NCBI GenBank assembly: GCA_900319365.1
Contig: ONOE01000006.1
Span: 20,523-84,522, forward strand
DNA length: 64,000 nt
Direction of reading: 5' to 3'
DNA from: an uncultured bacterium
Lineage (GTDB): Bacteria > Cyanobacteriota > Vampirovibrionia > Gastranaerophilales > Gastranaerophilaceae
Below, one piece after another: positions 53,010-61,881 of the stretch. The translations under genes and the position numbers were made by a program. Positions within the stretch are counted from its first letter, which is position 1; each line of letters begins with the position of its first letter. The notes under the pieces are model-generated. The model worked only from the letters and a program-made list of their open reading frames with translations, ran no database searches and had not been told where the DNA came from.

Positions 53010-53828
53010 ATGAAGAATGGTAATATCAAAATTATATTTTTCGGTGATATAGTAGGAAAACCGGGGAGGTTTGCCTTGAGGGATTACCTTGCCGCAAATA
53101 AAGACCAATATGATTTTGTTGTTGCAAATATTGAAAACGCCTCTCACGGGTTTGGATTGACAGAAAAGAATTATAATGAAATTCTTGATTACGGAGTTGA
53201 CGTAATGACGTGCGGAAACCATATTTGGGATAAAAAGGATATTTTCACATATATTGATAATGCCGATAAGCTCGTACGTCCGATAAATTATCCCAAAGGA
53301 ACAAAGGGTGCGGGTTCAAGAATTGTTGAAAAAAACGGTATAAAAATCGGAGTAATAAATGCAATGGGCAGAGTATTTATGAATTTGCTCGATTCTCAAT
53401 GGGAAATTGTTAAAAACGAAATTGAGGAAATAAAAAAAGTTACTCCGATTGTAATAATAGATTTTCATGCGGAGGCTACCGCCGAAAAAATATGTTTCGG
53501 CAAATATTGTTCCGAATTTGGAACGAGTGCATTTTTTGGAACGCACACACATGTTCAAACAGCCGATGAACAAATAATAAACGGCATGGCATATATTACG
53601 GATGCAGGATTTTGCGGAGCATCTGATGGTGTTATAGGTATGGATTATAACACTTCGCTTTCGAGATTTTTAACCTCAATCCCTGAAAGATATGAGGTTG
53701 CAGAGGGCAAAATCACTCAGGTAAATGCCGTTGAAGTCGAAATTGATGTGAATACAGGCAGCGCCGTATCAGTAAAAAGAGTTTATTTAAGTAGCAGTAA
53801 GATAGAGGAAGAAGAGGATGAAAACTGA
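53010..53828 (+). CDS. ymdB: YmdB-family metallophosphoesterase
   Basis: 272 residues. Family motifs: FFGDIVGKPGRFAL near 10, IENASHGFGLTEKNY near 41, the metal-binding CGNHIWDKKDI near 69, and the pair DFHAEATAEK with FFGTHTHVQTADEQI. In Bacillus the homologue is a phosphodiesterase acting on 2',3'-cAMP and affecting RNase Y-dependent decay. Location after rny fits that link. It overlaps the PHP gene by 11 bases. Confidence 0.92.
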   Translation: MKNGNIKIIFFGDIVGKPGRFALRDYLAANKDQYDFVVANIENASHGFGLTEKNYNEILDYGVDVMTCGNHIWDKKDIFTYIDNADKLVRPINYPKGTKGAGSRIVEKNGIKIGVINAMGRVFMNLLDSQWEIVKNEIEEIKKVTPIVIIDFHAEATAEKICFGKYCSEFGTSAFFGTHTHVQTADEQIINGMAYITDAGFCGASDGVIGMDYNTSLSRFLTSIPERYEVAEGKITQVNAVEVEIDVNTGSAVSVKRVYLSSSKIEEEEDEN

Positions 53829-54684
53829 TTTACACATTCACACGTATTTTTCTGATGGTGTATTTTCGCCCGAAAAAATTGTGGATACCGCAGTTGATGT
53901 CGGGCTCGGCGCTATTGCCATAACAGATCATGACAATATACTTGCTTATGATGTAGCTCAAAAGCATATCAAAGAAAAAGGTTTGCAAGGCAAAATACGG
54001 GTTATCAGAGGAATTGAAGTAAATACACTTTACAAAGATAATGAAGTACATATTCTGGGTTATTTAATGGACGTAACAAATTCTGATTTTCAAAAGCTGA
54101 TTAAAACCCAGCAGCAGGCAAGAATTAAACAAGCTAAAGAAATTTTGAATTTGCTCTACAAAAAAGAGGGAATAAGAATAAAATTTGAAGATGTCAAAAA
54201 GCTTGTCGCTCCCGGAGGCAGTATCGGCAGACCTCATATTGCACGAGCAATTACAAGTGCAGGCGGAACAAACAATGTTATGGATGCTTATGCAAAATAT
54301 ATCCATATAAATTCACCCGTTTATGTCCCGAGAAAAACAGTATCTCCGCAAGATGCGGTTGAAATTATTTACGATGCGGGCGGAATCCCTGTTATTGCGC
54401 ATCCGCATGATTTGGAAAGTCTTGCCGAACCTTTAATCAAAGACTTGATGAATTACGGTTTGAGAGGAATTGAAGCTTACCACAGGAAACATTCACCCGC
54501 TATGGTTGAATATTTCTCATCAATGGCGGAAAATTTAGGTTTGATTGTTACGGGCGGTTCGGATTTCCACGCTCCGAATATCTTGAACGGTCAGATTGTT
54601 CTTGGCAAAAATTTTGTTCCCGAATGGGTATTTGACAAACTTCTTGCCGAGAAAAAACGCCTTGATATGGCGGCTGTAAATTAA
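53818..54684 (+). CDS. PHP-domain phosphoesterase
   Basis: 288 residues. Metal ligands are clear: DLHIHTYFSDG at 4-14, ITDHDNILA near 40, HILGYLMD, IAHPHDL near 200 and TGGSDFHAPN near 243. This is the YciV/TrpH-like group that removes 3'-phosphate from 3',5'-nucleoside bisphosphates or trims short RNA 5' ends. Coupling to rny-ymdB makes RNA-end or nucleotide clean-up plausible. Confidence 0.9.
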   Translation: MKTDLHIHTYFSDGVFSPEKIVDTAVDVGLGAIAITDHDNILAYDVAQKHIKEKGLQGKIRVIRGIEVNTLYKDNEVHILGYLMDVTNSDFQKLIKTQQQARIKQAKEILNLLYKKEGIRIKFEDVKKLVAPGGSIGRPHIARAITSAGGTNNVMDAYAKYIHINSPVYVPRKTVSPQDAVEIIYDAGGIPVIAHPHDLESLAEPLIKDLMNYGLRGIEAYHRKHSPAMVEYFSSMAENLGLIVTGGSDFHAPNILNGQIVLGKNFVPEWVFDKLLAEKKRLDMAAVN

Positions 54685-54692
54685 AGATACTG

Positions 54693-54716
54693 AGGCACTA
54701 AGGCACTATGGCACTA
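54693..54716 (+). repeat. 8-bp tandem repeat, three copies
   Basis: AGGCACTA AGGCACTA TGGCACTA, just after the PHP gene and about 65 bases before the gene at 54782. Confidence 0.7.
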
Positions 54717-54781
54717 AGAATAAATCAAAATTTTTATTTTCTATTAATGTATCATTGTGATGTCTTTGTTAAGGTGACAAA

Positions 54782-55420
54782 ATGAAAAAACGTATTTGGA
54801 AAATGGAATATACTCTGGTATTACTGGTAGTATTTGCTGTATTACTCTTTTTGATACCGACATCTTTTTCTTCAAAAGAGGCGGTGTTTGTGTCCGAATG
54901 GAACGCCAAATACAATAAAATCGAATATACGTTTACCGCAATGAGTGCTCATGCGGAATCTGATATTATAAAAAATTTCAAAAAAGCAAAATCAGGCGAG
55001 CAAAAAGAAAAATATATGATTAAACTCGCAAAGCCGTATTTAAGACTTAAAAATTTAAATCCTATAATAAAAGAACACTACGTCCCGCATTATATGAACG
55101 GTAAGCCCGTAAAAAAAGACGACTTTTACTATTTTAGCAATTTGTATGAATCTGATACTGATTCAATTGTCGGCATAAAAGATATACCCGACACGGCAGA
55201 AGATGCCCCGGGCTTTATGATTATGGTTGATATGAACGGTATTAAAAAACCTAACAGATGGGGCAAAGATATTTACGGGGTTAATGTATATAAAACGGGT
55301 CAAATCGCTGCCCTCGGCAAGGATAAAAATATCAAAGAACTCAGAAAAGATTGTTCCGAAAAAGGCTCGGGTGTAGCTTGTTCTCATTTTTACAGAATAG
55401 GCGGAGAGTTTAGCGAGTAA
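54782..55420 (+). CDS. Membrane-anchored pseudopilin-like protein
   Basis: 212 residues. One N-terminal membrane segment (YTLVLLVVFAVLLFLIPT, about 10-27) replaces the usual prepilin leader. The C-terminal part (about 140-212) has GFMIMVDMNGIKKPNRWGKD, a short VNVYKTGQIAALG strand and a Cys pair (DCSEKGSGVAC). That layout resembles the globular domain of type II secretion pseudopilins and type IV minor pilins, so a relative that lost the processing site is likely. RBS is AAGGTGAC just before the ATG. Confidence 0.55.
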   Translation: MKKRIWKMEYTLVLLVVFAVLLFLIPTSFSSKEAVFVSEWNAKYNKIEYTFTAMSAHAESDIIKNFKKAKSGEQKEKYMIKLAKPYLRLKNLNPIIKEHYVPHYMNGKPVKKDDFYYFSNLYESDTDSIVGIKDIPDTAEDAPGFMIMVDMNGIKKPNRWGKDIYGVNVYKTGQIAALGKDKNIKELRKDCSEKGSGVACSHFYRIGGEFSE

Positions 55421-55445
55421 AATTCAATCTGTCTAAAAATCAAGT

Positions 55446-57080
55446 TTATTTTCTGTATTCTTCAGTTCCGGGGAATCCGTCTTTTCCTGTTCTGAGTTTT
55501 GTTATTAAATACTGCATTTTAGGAATTAATGTTGACAGGAACAATGCCGAAACGACAAATCCTGAACCCCAGTTGATAGCGTTCATTTTGAAGTTCTGTT
55601 TTGACATTTTGTTAACAAGTTCTGAAGTGATTTCGTTTGAATTTGTTTTCTTTGCTTTTTCAATAATTGATTGAACAAAGGTTTCCATGTCTTTTTTCAA
55701 TCCGTCTAAACTGCTTTGAGCAACATATTTATAACGGTTGAGGAATTTATTGCTGCCTGTTGCATCAATAAAGAACTGTTTCAAAAATTCGGGGTTATTA
55801 ATGTGCCCGCCGTTTAAGAGGTCTTTTGCCTGATTTTTGGTTATAATACTTTTATCAATGAAATCTTTTCCGCCTGAAGCTATGGCTTCTTTTGTATTTT
55901 CAAAAGCCATTTTAGGCTGAAGTTCTGACATCTTATCAGCTAAATTATTAAGTTCTTGAAGTTCATCTGCTGAAAAATGCTTTGCTAATTCTTCTTTAAA
56001 TTTATCAAGTTCAATCGCTCCCGATTTTGAGAACAAATCTTTTGTCCATTGCGGAAGTTCTTGGTTTTTACCCATAAATTCTTTTGTGAAAGTTTCAACA
56101 TCTATTTTTTTGTTTTCGCCAAGGTTCATATTGATGAAATCTGATACAAATTTCGCTGATGCGGGATTAAGTCTTGTTGTATGACCTTTGCCCTGCTCAA
56201 GCCTGTTAAGAGCGCTGTTCATATTGCCCATGCAGAACATATAGAAATAAATTGATGATAAATCTCTAAAGAGAATTTCAACTCTTTCATCATTATTTCT
56301 TGCAGAAATTGCTCTGCCTGAAGCCGTACCTGCATCAACCGATAACAATCTGCAATTTCTGTTGTTTTCAAACAGGTTAGCGATTGATAATAAATCTGTT
56401 TTGCCGCCGAAAGACGGATTTTTAGATGCTTTATTATCTACGAAATCCGAAATTTCAGGTTTTTTTACGAATTTATCAGATGCGGGATTTGTGTTATTAT
56501 TTGCGGTTGTATTATTTGCTGTAGGAGCATTGTTATTCTGCGGTTTTTCTTTTCCTTTTGTGTGATACCATTTTGTAATATGCTGGTTGATTTTAGGAAG
56601 GGCAAAACCGATAAATGCGTTTGCAATTAATACACTTGAAATAACTTTAGTCAATTTGTATTTAGACATAAAGCTTTTTGTGATTTTGCTGTGCTTAGCA
56701 TTGGTTTTTGTTTCATGTTCAAGATAAGAATTAAGCGGGTTGCGGGCATCATCATGTGCAATATCAACTACATGTTTTGGCATGTTTAAGAATTTTTGTC
56801 CCATTTTTTCAAATAACCAGTTTAATCCCGTAACGCCGCCGAGCCAGAAAACAGCACCCGAAAATTCTTCGGTTATTCTTTCTCTTGCTTCATCAAAGCC
56901 GCCTCTTTTATACGCTTGATATGTTCTTCCAGCTTCAACGCATGCTTCAAGAGTTATTACGGGCAAAAAGCCGCCGCTCGACATAGCAGATACCACATTG
57001 CGGGGATGAAATGTCTTTTTTATATTATTAACCGAAAATGTCGGATATATTTTTGCTTGGGGAATTTTTATTCCTGACAT
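55446..57080 (-). CDS. Hypothetical membrane protein, 544 aa
   Basis: Not recognised. Hydrophobic stretches lie near 38-50, 75-90 (AVFWLGGVTGLNWLF), 150-170 (VISSVLIANAFIGFALP) and at the C-terminus (GSGFVVSALFLSTLIPKMQY). An Asn/Thr-rich linker (about 185-205) joins the N-terminal membrane half to a soluble helical middle (about 215-490). An inner-membrane protein with a large soluble domain is inferred. No good Shine-Dalgarno site is seen. It follows the aspartokinase gene across a terminator and converges on the pseudopilin-like gene. Confidence 0.65.
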   Translation of the reverse strand: MSGIKIPQAKIYPTFSVNNIKKTFHPRNVVSAMSSGGFLPVITLEACVEAGRTYQAYKRGGFDEARERITEEFSGAVFWLGGVTGLNWLFEKMGQKFLNMPKHVVDIAHDDARNPLNSYLEHETKTNAKHSKITKSFMSKYKLTKVISSVLIANAFIGFALPKINQHITKWYHTKGKEKPQNNNAPTANNTTANNNTNPASDKFVKKPEISDFVDNKASKNPSFGGKTDLLSIANLFENNRNCRLLSVDAGTASGRAISARNNDERVEILFRDLSSIYFYMFCMGNMNSALNRLEQGKGHTTRLNPASAKFVSDFINMNLGENKKIDVETFTKEFMGKNQELPQWTKDLFSKSGAIELDKFKEELAKHFSADELQELNNLADKMSELQPKMAFENTKEAIASGGKDFIDKSIITKNQAKDLLNGGHINNPEFLKQFFIDATGSNKFLNRYKYVAQSSLDGLKKDMETFVQSIIEKAKKTNSNEITSELVNKMSKQNFKMNAINWGSGFVVSALFLSTLIPKMQYLITKLRTGKDGFPGTEEYRK

Positions 57081-57114
57081 ATTATTGTTACTTTCATACT
57101 ACTAAGATACCATA

Positions 57115-57161
57115 CAAAAAACACATCAATATGAATTTTTGCCTATATTGATGTGTTTTTT
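57115..57161 (-). terminator. Terminator after lysC
   Basis: A long perfect stem AAAAAACACATCAATAT/ATATTGATGTGTTTTTT with a 12-base loop. On the minus strand it ends the kdsC-TPR-lysC unit. Confidence 0.85.
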
Positions 57162-57182
57162 AATATTTTGTAACATGGAATT

Positions 57183-58448
57183 TTAAACATCGGGTAATGT
57201 GCCTTTAACCTCCGCAATTGTATCACATCCGAGGTTAAACACTTTGTGCAGGGCTTTTACCGCTTTTTGAGAATCTTCTTTATTTATAAGGCAGCTTATT
57301 TTGATTTCTGAAGTTGAAATCATTCTGATGTTAATCCCTGCATCGGCAAGTGTTTGGAACATAGTTGATGCAATCCCGGGACGGTCAATCATGCCTGCTC
57401 CGACAATTGATATTTTTGCAATATTATCATCAAAACTTACATCGCCTGCGTGCAATTTATCTTTGACTTTATTTACGATTTCTTCCGTTTTTTCAAGATC
57501 TTCCTTGTTTATTGTGAATGCAATATCGTTTGTTTGTGAAACTTTTCTTGCATAAGATTGAATAATCATATCTACGGAAATGTTTTCTTTTGCAAGGCTT
57601 GAAAACAGTGTTGCGGCTTCACCCGGGGTATCGGGAATATCGCAAACAACTACTCTGACCTGTGATAAATCCTGTGCTACTCCTGCGACGGGTTTATAAA
57701 TTTCCATTTTATCAACTCCTAATATTAAGGTTCCTTTGTCATCGTATTTGAATGTAGAACGAACTCTTAAAGGCATTGAATACTGTTTTGCCGTTTCAAC
57801 ACTCCTCGGGTGGAGAACGTTAGCTCCTGCGTGGGCAAGTTCAAGCATTTCTTCATAAGATATTTCGTCTAATTTTGAAGCATTCGGGACAATTCTGGGG
57901 TCGGTTGTGTAAACACCCTCAACATCTGTATAAATATCGCATCTTTCTGCTCCGAGTGCAGATGCGATTGCAACGGCTGAAGTATCCGAACCTCCTCTGC
58001 CGAGTGTTGTAATTTCGCCTTCGGGTGTTACGCCCTGAAATCCTGCAATAACTATTATTTTACCTTCTTCAAGGCTCTTTTTTAATTTGTCGGTTTTTAT
58101 GTCGACAATTCTTGCTTTTGTGTGAACATTTTCGGTAATTATACCTATTTGTGAAGCGTTATAGCTTATTGCATCATATCCTTTTGATTGCAGCGCCATT
58201 GTTAAAAGCGACATTGATACGCATTCACCGGTTGATAAAAGCATATCCAATTCACGTTCTGACGGTGCGGCATTTATTTCATGCGCCAATTTAAGCAAAT
58301 GATCCGTTGTATGACCCATAGCAGATACTACAACAACTACGTCATTGCCGTTTTGTTTTTCTTTTATGATTACATCTGCAACATGTTTGATTTTATTTGT
58401 GTCTGCAACAGATGTTCCGCCAAATTTCTGTACAATAATCTTTTTCAA
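57183..58448 (-). CDS. lysC: Aspartate kinase
   Basis: First step of the lysine/threonine/methionine pathway. From a TTG start at 58448 the protein has 421 residues. AAAAGG lies 9 bases upstream, and the TTG is one base after the TPR gene stop, so the pair is coupled. The start gives the family N-terminus IVQKFGGTSVAD. Other marks are EITTLGRGGSDTSAVAIASA near 165 and the EISYEEMLELAHAGANVLHP block near 205. Two C-terminal ACT domains (about 265-415) include VAQDLSQVRVVVCDIPDTPG and SIVGAGMIDRPGIASTMFQ, the feedback-sensing part. Confidence 0.95.
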   Translation of the reverse strand: MKKIIVQKFGGTSVADTNKIKHVADVIIKEKQNGNDVVVVVSAMGHTTDHLLKLAHEINAAPSERELDMLLSTGECVSMSLLTMALQSKGYDAISYNASQIGIITENVHTKARIVDIKTDKLKKSLEEGKIIVIAGFQGVTPEGEITTLGRGGSDTSAVAIASALGAERCDIYTDVEGVYTTDPRIVPNASKLDEISYEEMLELAHAGANVLHPRSVETAKQYSMPLRVRSTFKYDDKGTLILGVDKMEIYKPVAGVAQDLSQVRVVVCDIPDTPGEAATLFSSLAKENISVDMIIQSYARKVSQTNDIAFTINKEDLEKTEEIVNKVKDKLHAGDVSFDDNIAKISIVGAGMIDRPGIASTMFQTLADAGINIRMISTSEIKISCLINKEDSQKAVKALHKVFNLGCDTIAEVKGTLPDV

Positions 58449-58449
58449 T

Positions 58450-59943
58450 TTAATCGACCTTTTCACGATACTTTTGAAACAGTATATCTTCAAGCTCTTG
58501 TTTTTGAGGTAAATAATCAAATTTCCCTAATTCAAGGGCTTTATTCCCAATCAGAATTGCTTCCTTTATATTATATTCACAAATGTTTTTCTTGACAAGG
58601 GTATAATGTGTCAAAAATAACAAATTCATAACTTCCGCATTATCGGAATCAAGTCTTTGGGCTTTTTTCAATTTCCTTTGAGCTTCTTCAAAATCGGAAA
58701 CATTTATTAACCATTTTGCATAATCAATAAGACCTTTTATGTATTTCGGATTTTGGGAGATAAACATGTCAAAGTATTCTCTTGTCTTATACGGTCTGTT
58801 TAAATAAATATAACATTGCGCAAGAAGATAGTTTACGTAGGATGCCGACGGGTCTTTGTCGGTTACTTTTTTAAACATCTCGATTGCCAGCTCATAGTTA
58901 TGCTCATTCATAAATTGAACACCCATAGCCTCTTGAATATAAAGATTATCAGCATTCTTTTCTTTTAATTCATCAAGATTTTTAAATATTCCGTTGTAAG
59001 CATCAAGTAATGCGAGTGCAGCTTTTGCTTCCGTCAGATTTTTATCTTTTTCAAGCGCTTTTTCAAATTTATCCCGAGCCTGTTCGAAGTTTAACAATCT
59101 CAAAAGGCTTTTCCCCCATTCATAATATAACAGGTCGCTGTCTAGTCCTAAGTCTTCTGCCGTTTTATAATTTTGTTCTGTTTTTTCGTAATCTTTTTGA
59201 ATGGAATAAACTTCCCCCGTAATTAAATATGCGGGCAGCATAAGTTTATTTAAATCCAAAGCTTTCAAAGCATACTTTTCTGCTTCGTCGTATTTGTTTT
59301 GTAACAGTTTTAAATGCGCATATTCATATAAACTGCCCTCGTTTGGTGCAACTTTTACAAGGAAAGTGAGCTTTTCTTCTGCCGAAGTGTATTCTTCAAG
59401 CCTCATTTCCATAACGGCTGATAATAAAATTGCCGTAAAATTATATTTGCTTATTTGAGCTGCAATAACGAATTTATCTTTAGCAAGGGAATATTTTTTC
59501 TGCTTCATAAATGCCATACCCCAGCCCGTGTAAATGTCCGTATTCAATGGCGTAACCTTGTCGGCTTTTTCAAAAGCTTCTATTGCTTTATCCAAAACAT
59601 CAGAATACAAATAACACATTCCCATGCGCAGCCAAATTTCTTTATCCGTTGCATTGAGCAGAGCCGATTGTTCATAATATTCGCATGCTTTTAAAAACTC
59701 ATGTTTAAATTCATAAATTTTCCCCAGATATTTATAAACAAGCGGATCTTTATTTGAAATATCAAGAGCAGATTGCAAAATATTCAACGCATTGTCGTAA
59801 TCTTTTGCCTCAATAAATTTTTTTGCCCTGTTTACATAAGCAACCGACGGCAGAGATTGGATTACGGAATCTTTATTGTAATCATCTACGGATTTATTAA
59901 TATGTTTTATGTTGTCATATAGCTTTTTTAATTTACCAAACAA
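58450..59943 (-). CDS. Tetratricopeptide-repeat protein, 497 aa
   Basis: Built of about a dozen TPR units (for example YDNALNILQSALDISNKDPL, KACEYYEQSALLNATDKEIW, AIEAFEKADKVTPLN). A scaffold role is likely. No membrane segment is seen. The start is TTG at 59943 with GGGAGG 7 bases upstream. It overlaps kdsC by 16 bases and is one base from lysC, so kdsC-TPR-lysC is one unit. The partner proteins are unknown. Confidence 0.85.
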   Translation of the reverse strand: MFGKLKKLYDNIKHINKSVDDYNKDSVIQSLPSVAYVNRAKKFIEAKDYDNALNILQSALDISNKDPLVYKYLGKIYEFKHEFLKACEYYEQSALLNATDKEIWLRMGMCYLYSDVLDKAIEAFEKADKVTPLNTDIYTGWGMAFMKQKKYSLAKDKFVIAAQISKYNFTAILLSAVMEMRLEEYTSAEEKLTFLVKVAPNEGSLYEYAHLKLLQNKYDEAEKYALKALDLNKLMLPAYLITGEVYSIQKDYEKTEQNYKTAEDLGLDSDLLYYEWGKSLLRLLNFEQARDKFEKALEKDKNLTEAKAALALLDAYNGIFKNLDELKEKNADNLYIQEAMGVQFMNEHNYELAIEMFKKVTDKDPSASYVNYLLAQCYIYLNRPYKTREYFDMFISQNPKYIKGLIDYAKWLINVSDFEEAQRKLKKAQRLDSDNAEVMNLLFLTHYTLVKKNICEYNIKEAILIGNKALELGKFDYLPQKQELEDILFQKYREKVD

Positions 59944-60407
59944 TCCGCAACCTCCCTAAAAGCACCGCTACCGCCTTTGTTTTCGGTAATTTGAATACCG
60001 CCGATACTTTTTACTTTTTCTATCGCATCGGGAACGGTAATTCTGTATTTTGCATAATTTAAACATTCAAAATCATTATAATCATCTCCGATGTATACAA
60101 ATTCTTCGGGCGACAGATTATATTTTTTTATAATATTTTTCAAAACATCTATTTTTACACGTATTCTTTGATGAACTTCATTGAGTTCGCAGTTTTTGGC
60201 AATAGTTTCGATTGCCGCATTTTTTTCACCGGAAATTATTGCAACATCTATCCCGTTTCTTTTCAGCATATAAAATCCTATGATATCTTTAAAATTTAAT
60301 TTTCTTGTCATTATTCCGTCATCGCCTATATAAACGCAATTATCCGTAATAACTCCGTCGAAATCAGTAATAACCATTTTTATGGTATCAGGTAAATTTA
60401 AGCTCAT
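59928..60407 (-). CDS. kdsC: KDO 8-phosphate phosphatase
   Basis: Last step of KDO synthesis for lipid A core. 159 residues from the ATG at 60407, with AGGGA 8 bases upstream. HAD-C0 type: KMVITDFDGVITDNCVYIG near 11, then GIMTRKLNFKDIIGFYMLKR, IISGEKNAAIETIAK and YIGDDYNDFECLNYA near 110. The same fold serves related sugar-acid phosphatases, so KdsC is the best but not the only reading. It supports a Gram-negative envelope. Confidence 0.85.
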   Translation of the reverse strand: MSLNLPDTIKMVITDFDGVITDNCVYIGDDGIMTRKLNFKDIIGFYMLKRNGIDVAIISGEKNAAIETIAKNCELNEVHQRIRVKIDVLKNIIKKYNLSPEEFVYIGDDYNDFECLNYAKYRITVPDAIEKVKSIGGIQITENKGGSGAFREVADCLVN

Positions 60408-60441
60408 AATAAATTCCCTACACAAATTTAGAATACTTTGA

Positions 60442-60456
60442 TATAATCAGATTATA
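60442..60456. promoter_or_regulatory. Palindromic divergent promoter of kdsC and the histidine kinase
   Basis: TATAATCAGATTATA is a perfect palindrome with TATAAT on each strand. Each would give a leader of 30-40 bases with a ribosome binding site, toward kdsC (ATG 60407) and the kinase (ATG 60486). Confidence 0.6.
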
Positions 60457-60485
60457 ACATGTTAATATAAAATTTGAGAGAGCTT

Positions 60486-61766
60486 ATGCCTTTATATCTT
60501 TACATAATTAATATAGGAGTAATACTTGTTTTTATATGCCTTTTCTTTATAACAAGGAAAACCTCCGAAAGATGGTCCAAAATCAACGATTATCTGGGCA
60601 AAGTTACAACGACCGTTGATTCTATCAGATATGGGAATTTGAATAAAAAAATAAATACCGAACACCCTACCTACAAAAATGTAACGGCAAGTATTAACAG
60701 AATGGTTGAAACTCTGAATGACAGAGAAAAAATGATTGCCGAATATCAATCCGAACTAATGAACCAGAACAGATTGCTTGAGTCTGTCATCAATTCTTTG
60801 TCTGACGGTATATTAATTATTAATAATAAATACGAAATTTTAAGAGCAACCCCGAAGATTTTAAAATGGTTCGGGGTCAAAAACGGCAAAGATATTATAG
60901 GCAAAAATATTCTTGATTATATTCAATTGCCCGATGAAACGGCAAATGCGGAAGAACTTAATAATACGGAAGTTTTTATAAAACATACCCCCACAAACAA
61001 TTTTATAATTTCTGCTCAGCCGCTTGTGCATATTGAAAAGAAAAGATATGTTCTGATTATAAAAGATGTTACCGTTGAAAAAGAAATCGAAACCCTAAAA
61101 TCTGATTTTGTGGCAACTTTGACCCATGATTTGAAAGTTCCTATTATTGCGGCAGCCAATATGATTGACCTATTCTTAGATAAGAAGTTCGGCGAAATAT
61201 CAGATAAACAGGAATTTGCTTTAAGAAGTATGAAGTCTTCAAATGATGAACTTCTTGAACTTGTGCAAATTCTTCTTGAAACTTACAAAATCAGTGATAA
61301 AGGGATAGAACTTTTTAAAGAAAAATTTAATCTTAATGAATTTGTGGGCGCAATAGTTGAAGAAATGCAGCCTTTAACAAACAATTTAGGTTTTAAAATT
61401 AAATTTTATCCCTCTAAGCAAAACATTATTATTAATGCCGATAGGCTTCAGCTCCAAAGGGTTGTGAAAAATCTTTTATCAAATGCGATAAATCACAGCG
61501 ATACTAAAAAAGATATTGAAGTAAAAGTTGATACTATTCCCGATTATGTAACAATTTCCGTTATCGATTTCGGACAGGGAATACCGAAAGATGAAATAAA
61601 AATGGTATTTAACAAATACTATTCGGCAAGTAAAAATTTAAGAAAAGTCGGAACGGGTTTAGGTTTATATTTATCGCAGCAGATTGCGCTTGCTCATGGG
61701 GGCGAAATAACCTTAAACAGCGAAGAAAATGTTCGCACGGAATTTTGCGTAAAACTGCCCGTGTAA
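60486..61766 (+). CDS. Sensor histidine kinase (membrane, PAS)
   Basis: 426 residues from the ATG at 60486 (GAGAG upstream). One membrane segment (about 2-21), a HAMP-like helix (VTTVDSIRYGNLNKKI), and a PAS domain (about 100-210: LSDGILIINNKYEILRATPK). The kinase core follows. The phosphoacceptor is in FVATLTHDLKVPIIAA near 216, then the N box KNLLSNAINHSD, DFGQGIPK, and GTGLGLYLSQQIALAHGG. There is no response regulator in the window, so it is an orphan kinase. Its signal is unknown. Confidence 0.92.
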   Translation: MPLYLYIINIGVILVFICLFFITRKTSERWSKINDYLGKVTTTVDSIRYGNLNKKINTEHPTYKNVTASINRMVETLNDREKMIAEYQSELMNQNRLLESVINSLSDGILIINNKYEILRATPKILKWFGVKNGKDIIGKNILDYIQLPDETANAEELNNTEVFIKHTPTNNFIISAQPLVHIEKKRYVLIIKDVTVEKEIETLKSDFVATLTHDLKVPIIAAANMIDLFLDKKFGEISDKQEFALRSMKSSNDELLELVQILLETYKISDKGIELFKEKFNLNEFVGAIVEEMQPLTNNLGFKIKFYPSKQNIIINADRLQLQRVVKNLLSNAINHSDTKKDIEVKVDTIPDYVTISVIDFGQGIPKDEIKMVFNKYYSASKNLRKVGTGLGLYLSQQIALAHGGEITLNSEENVRTEFCVKLPV

Positions 61767-61881
61767 AAATTTAATATTAAAAGCTACACTTTTTTTCATT
61801 TATATGTTAGTATGTTTTTGCATAGCATTATGCGCAAACTAAAAAAAAGTATACAGAAGTTAGAAAAGAGAGGATTATATT

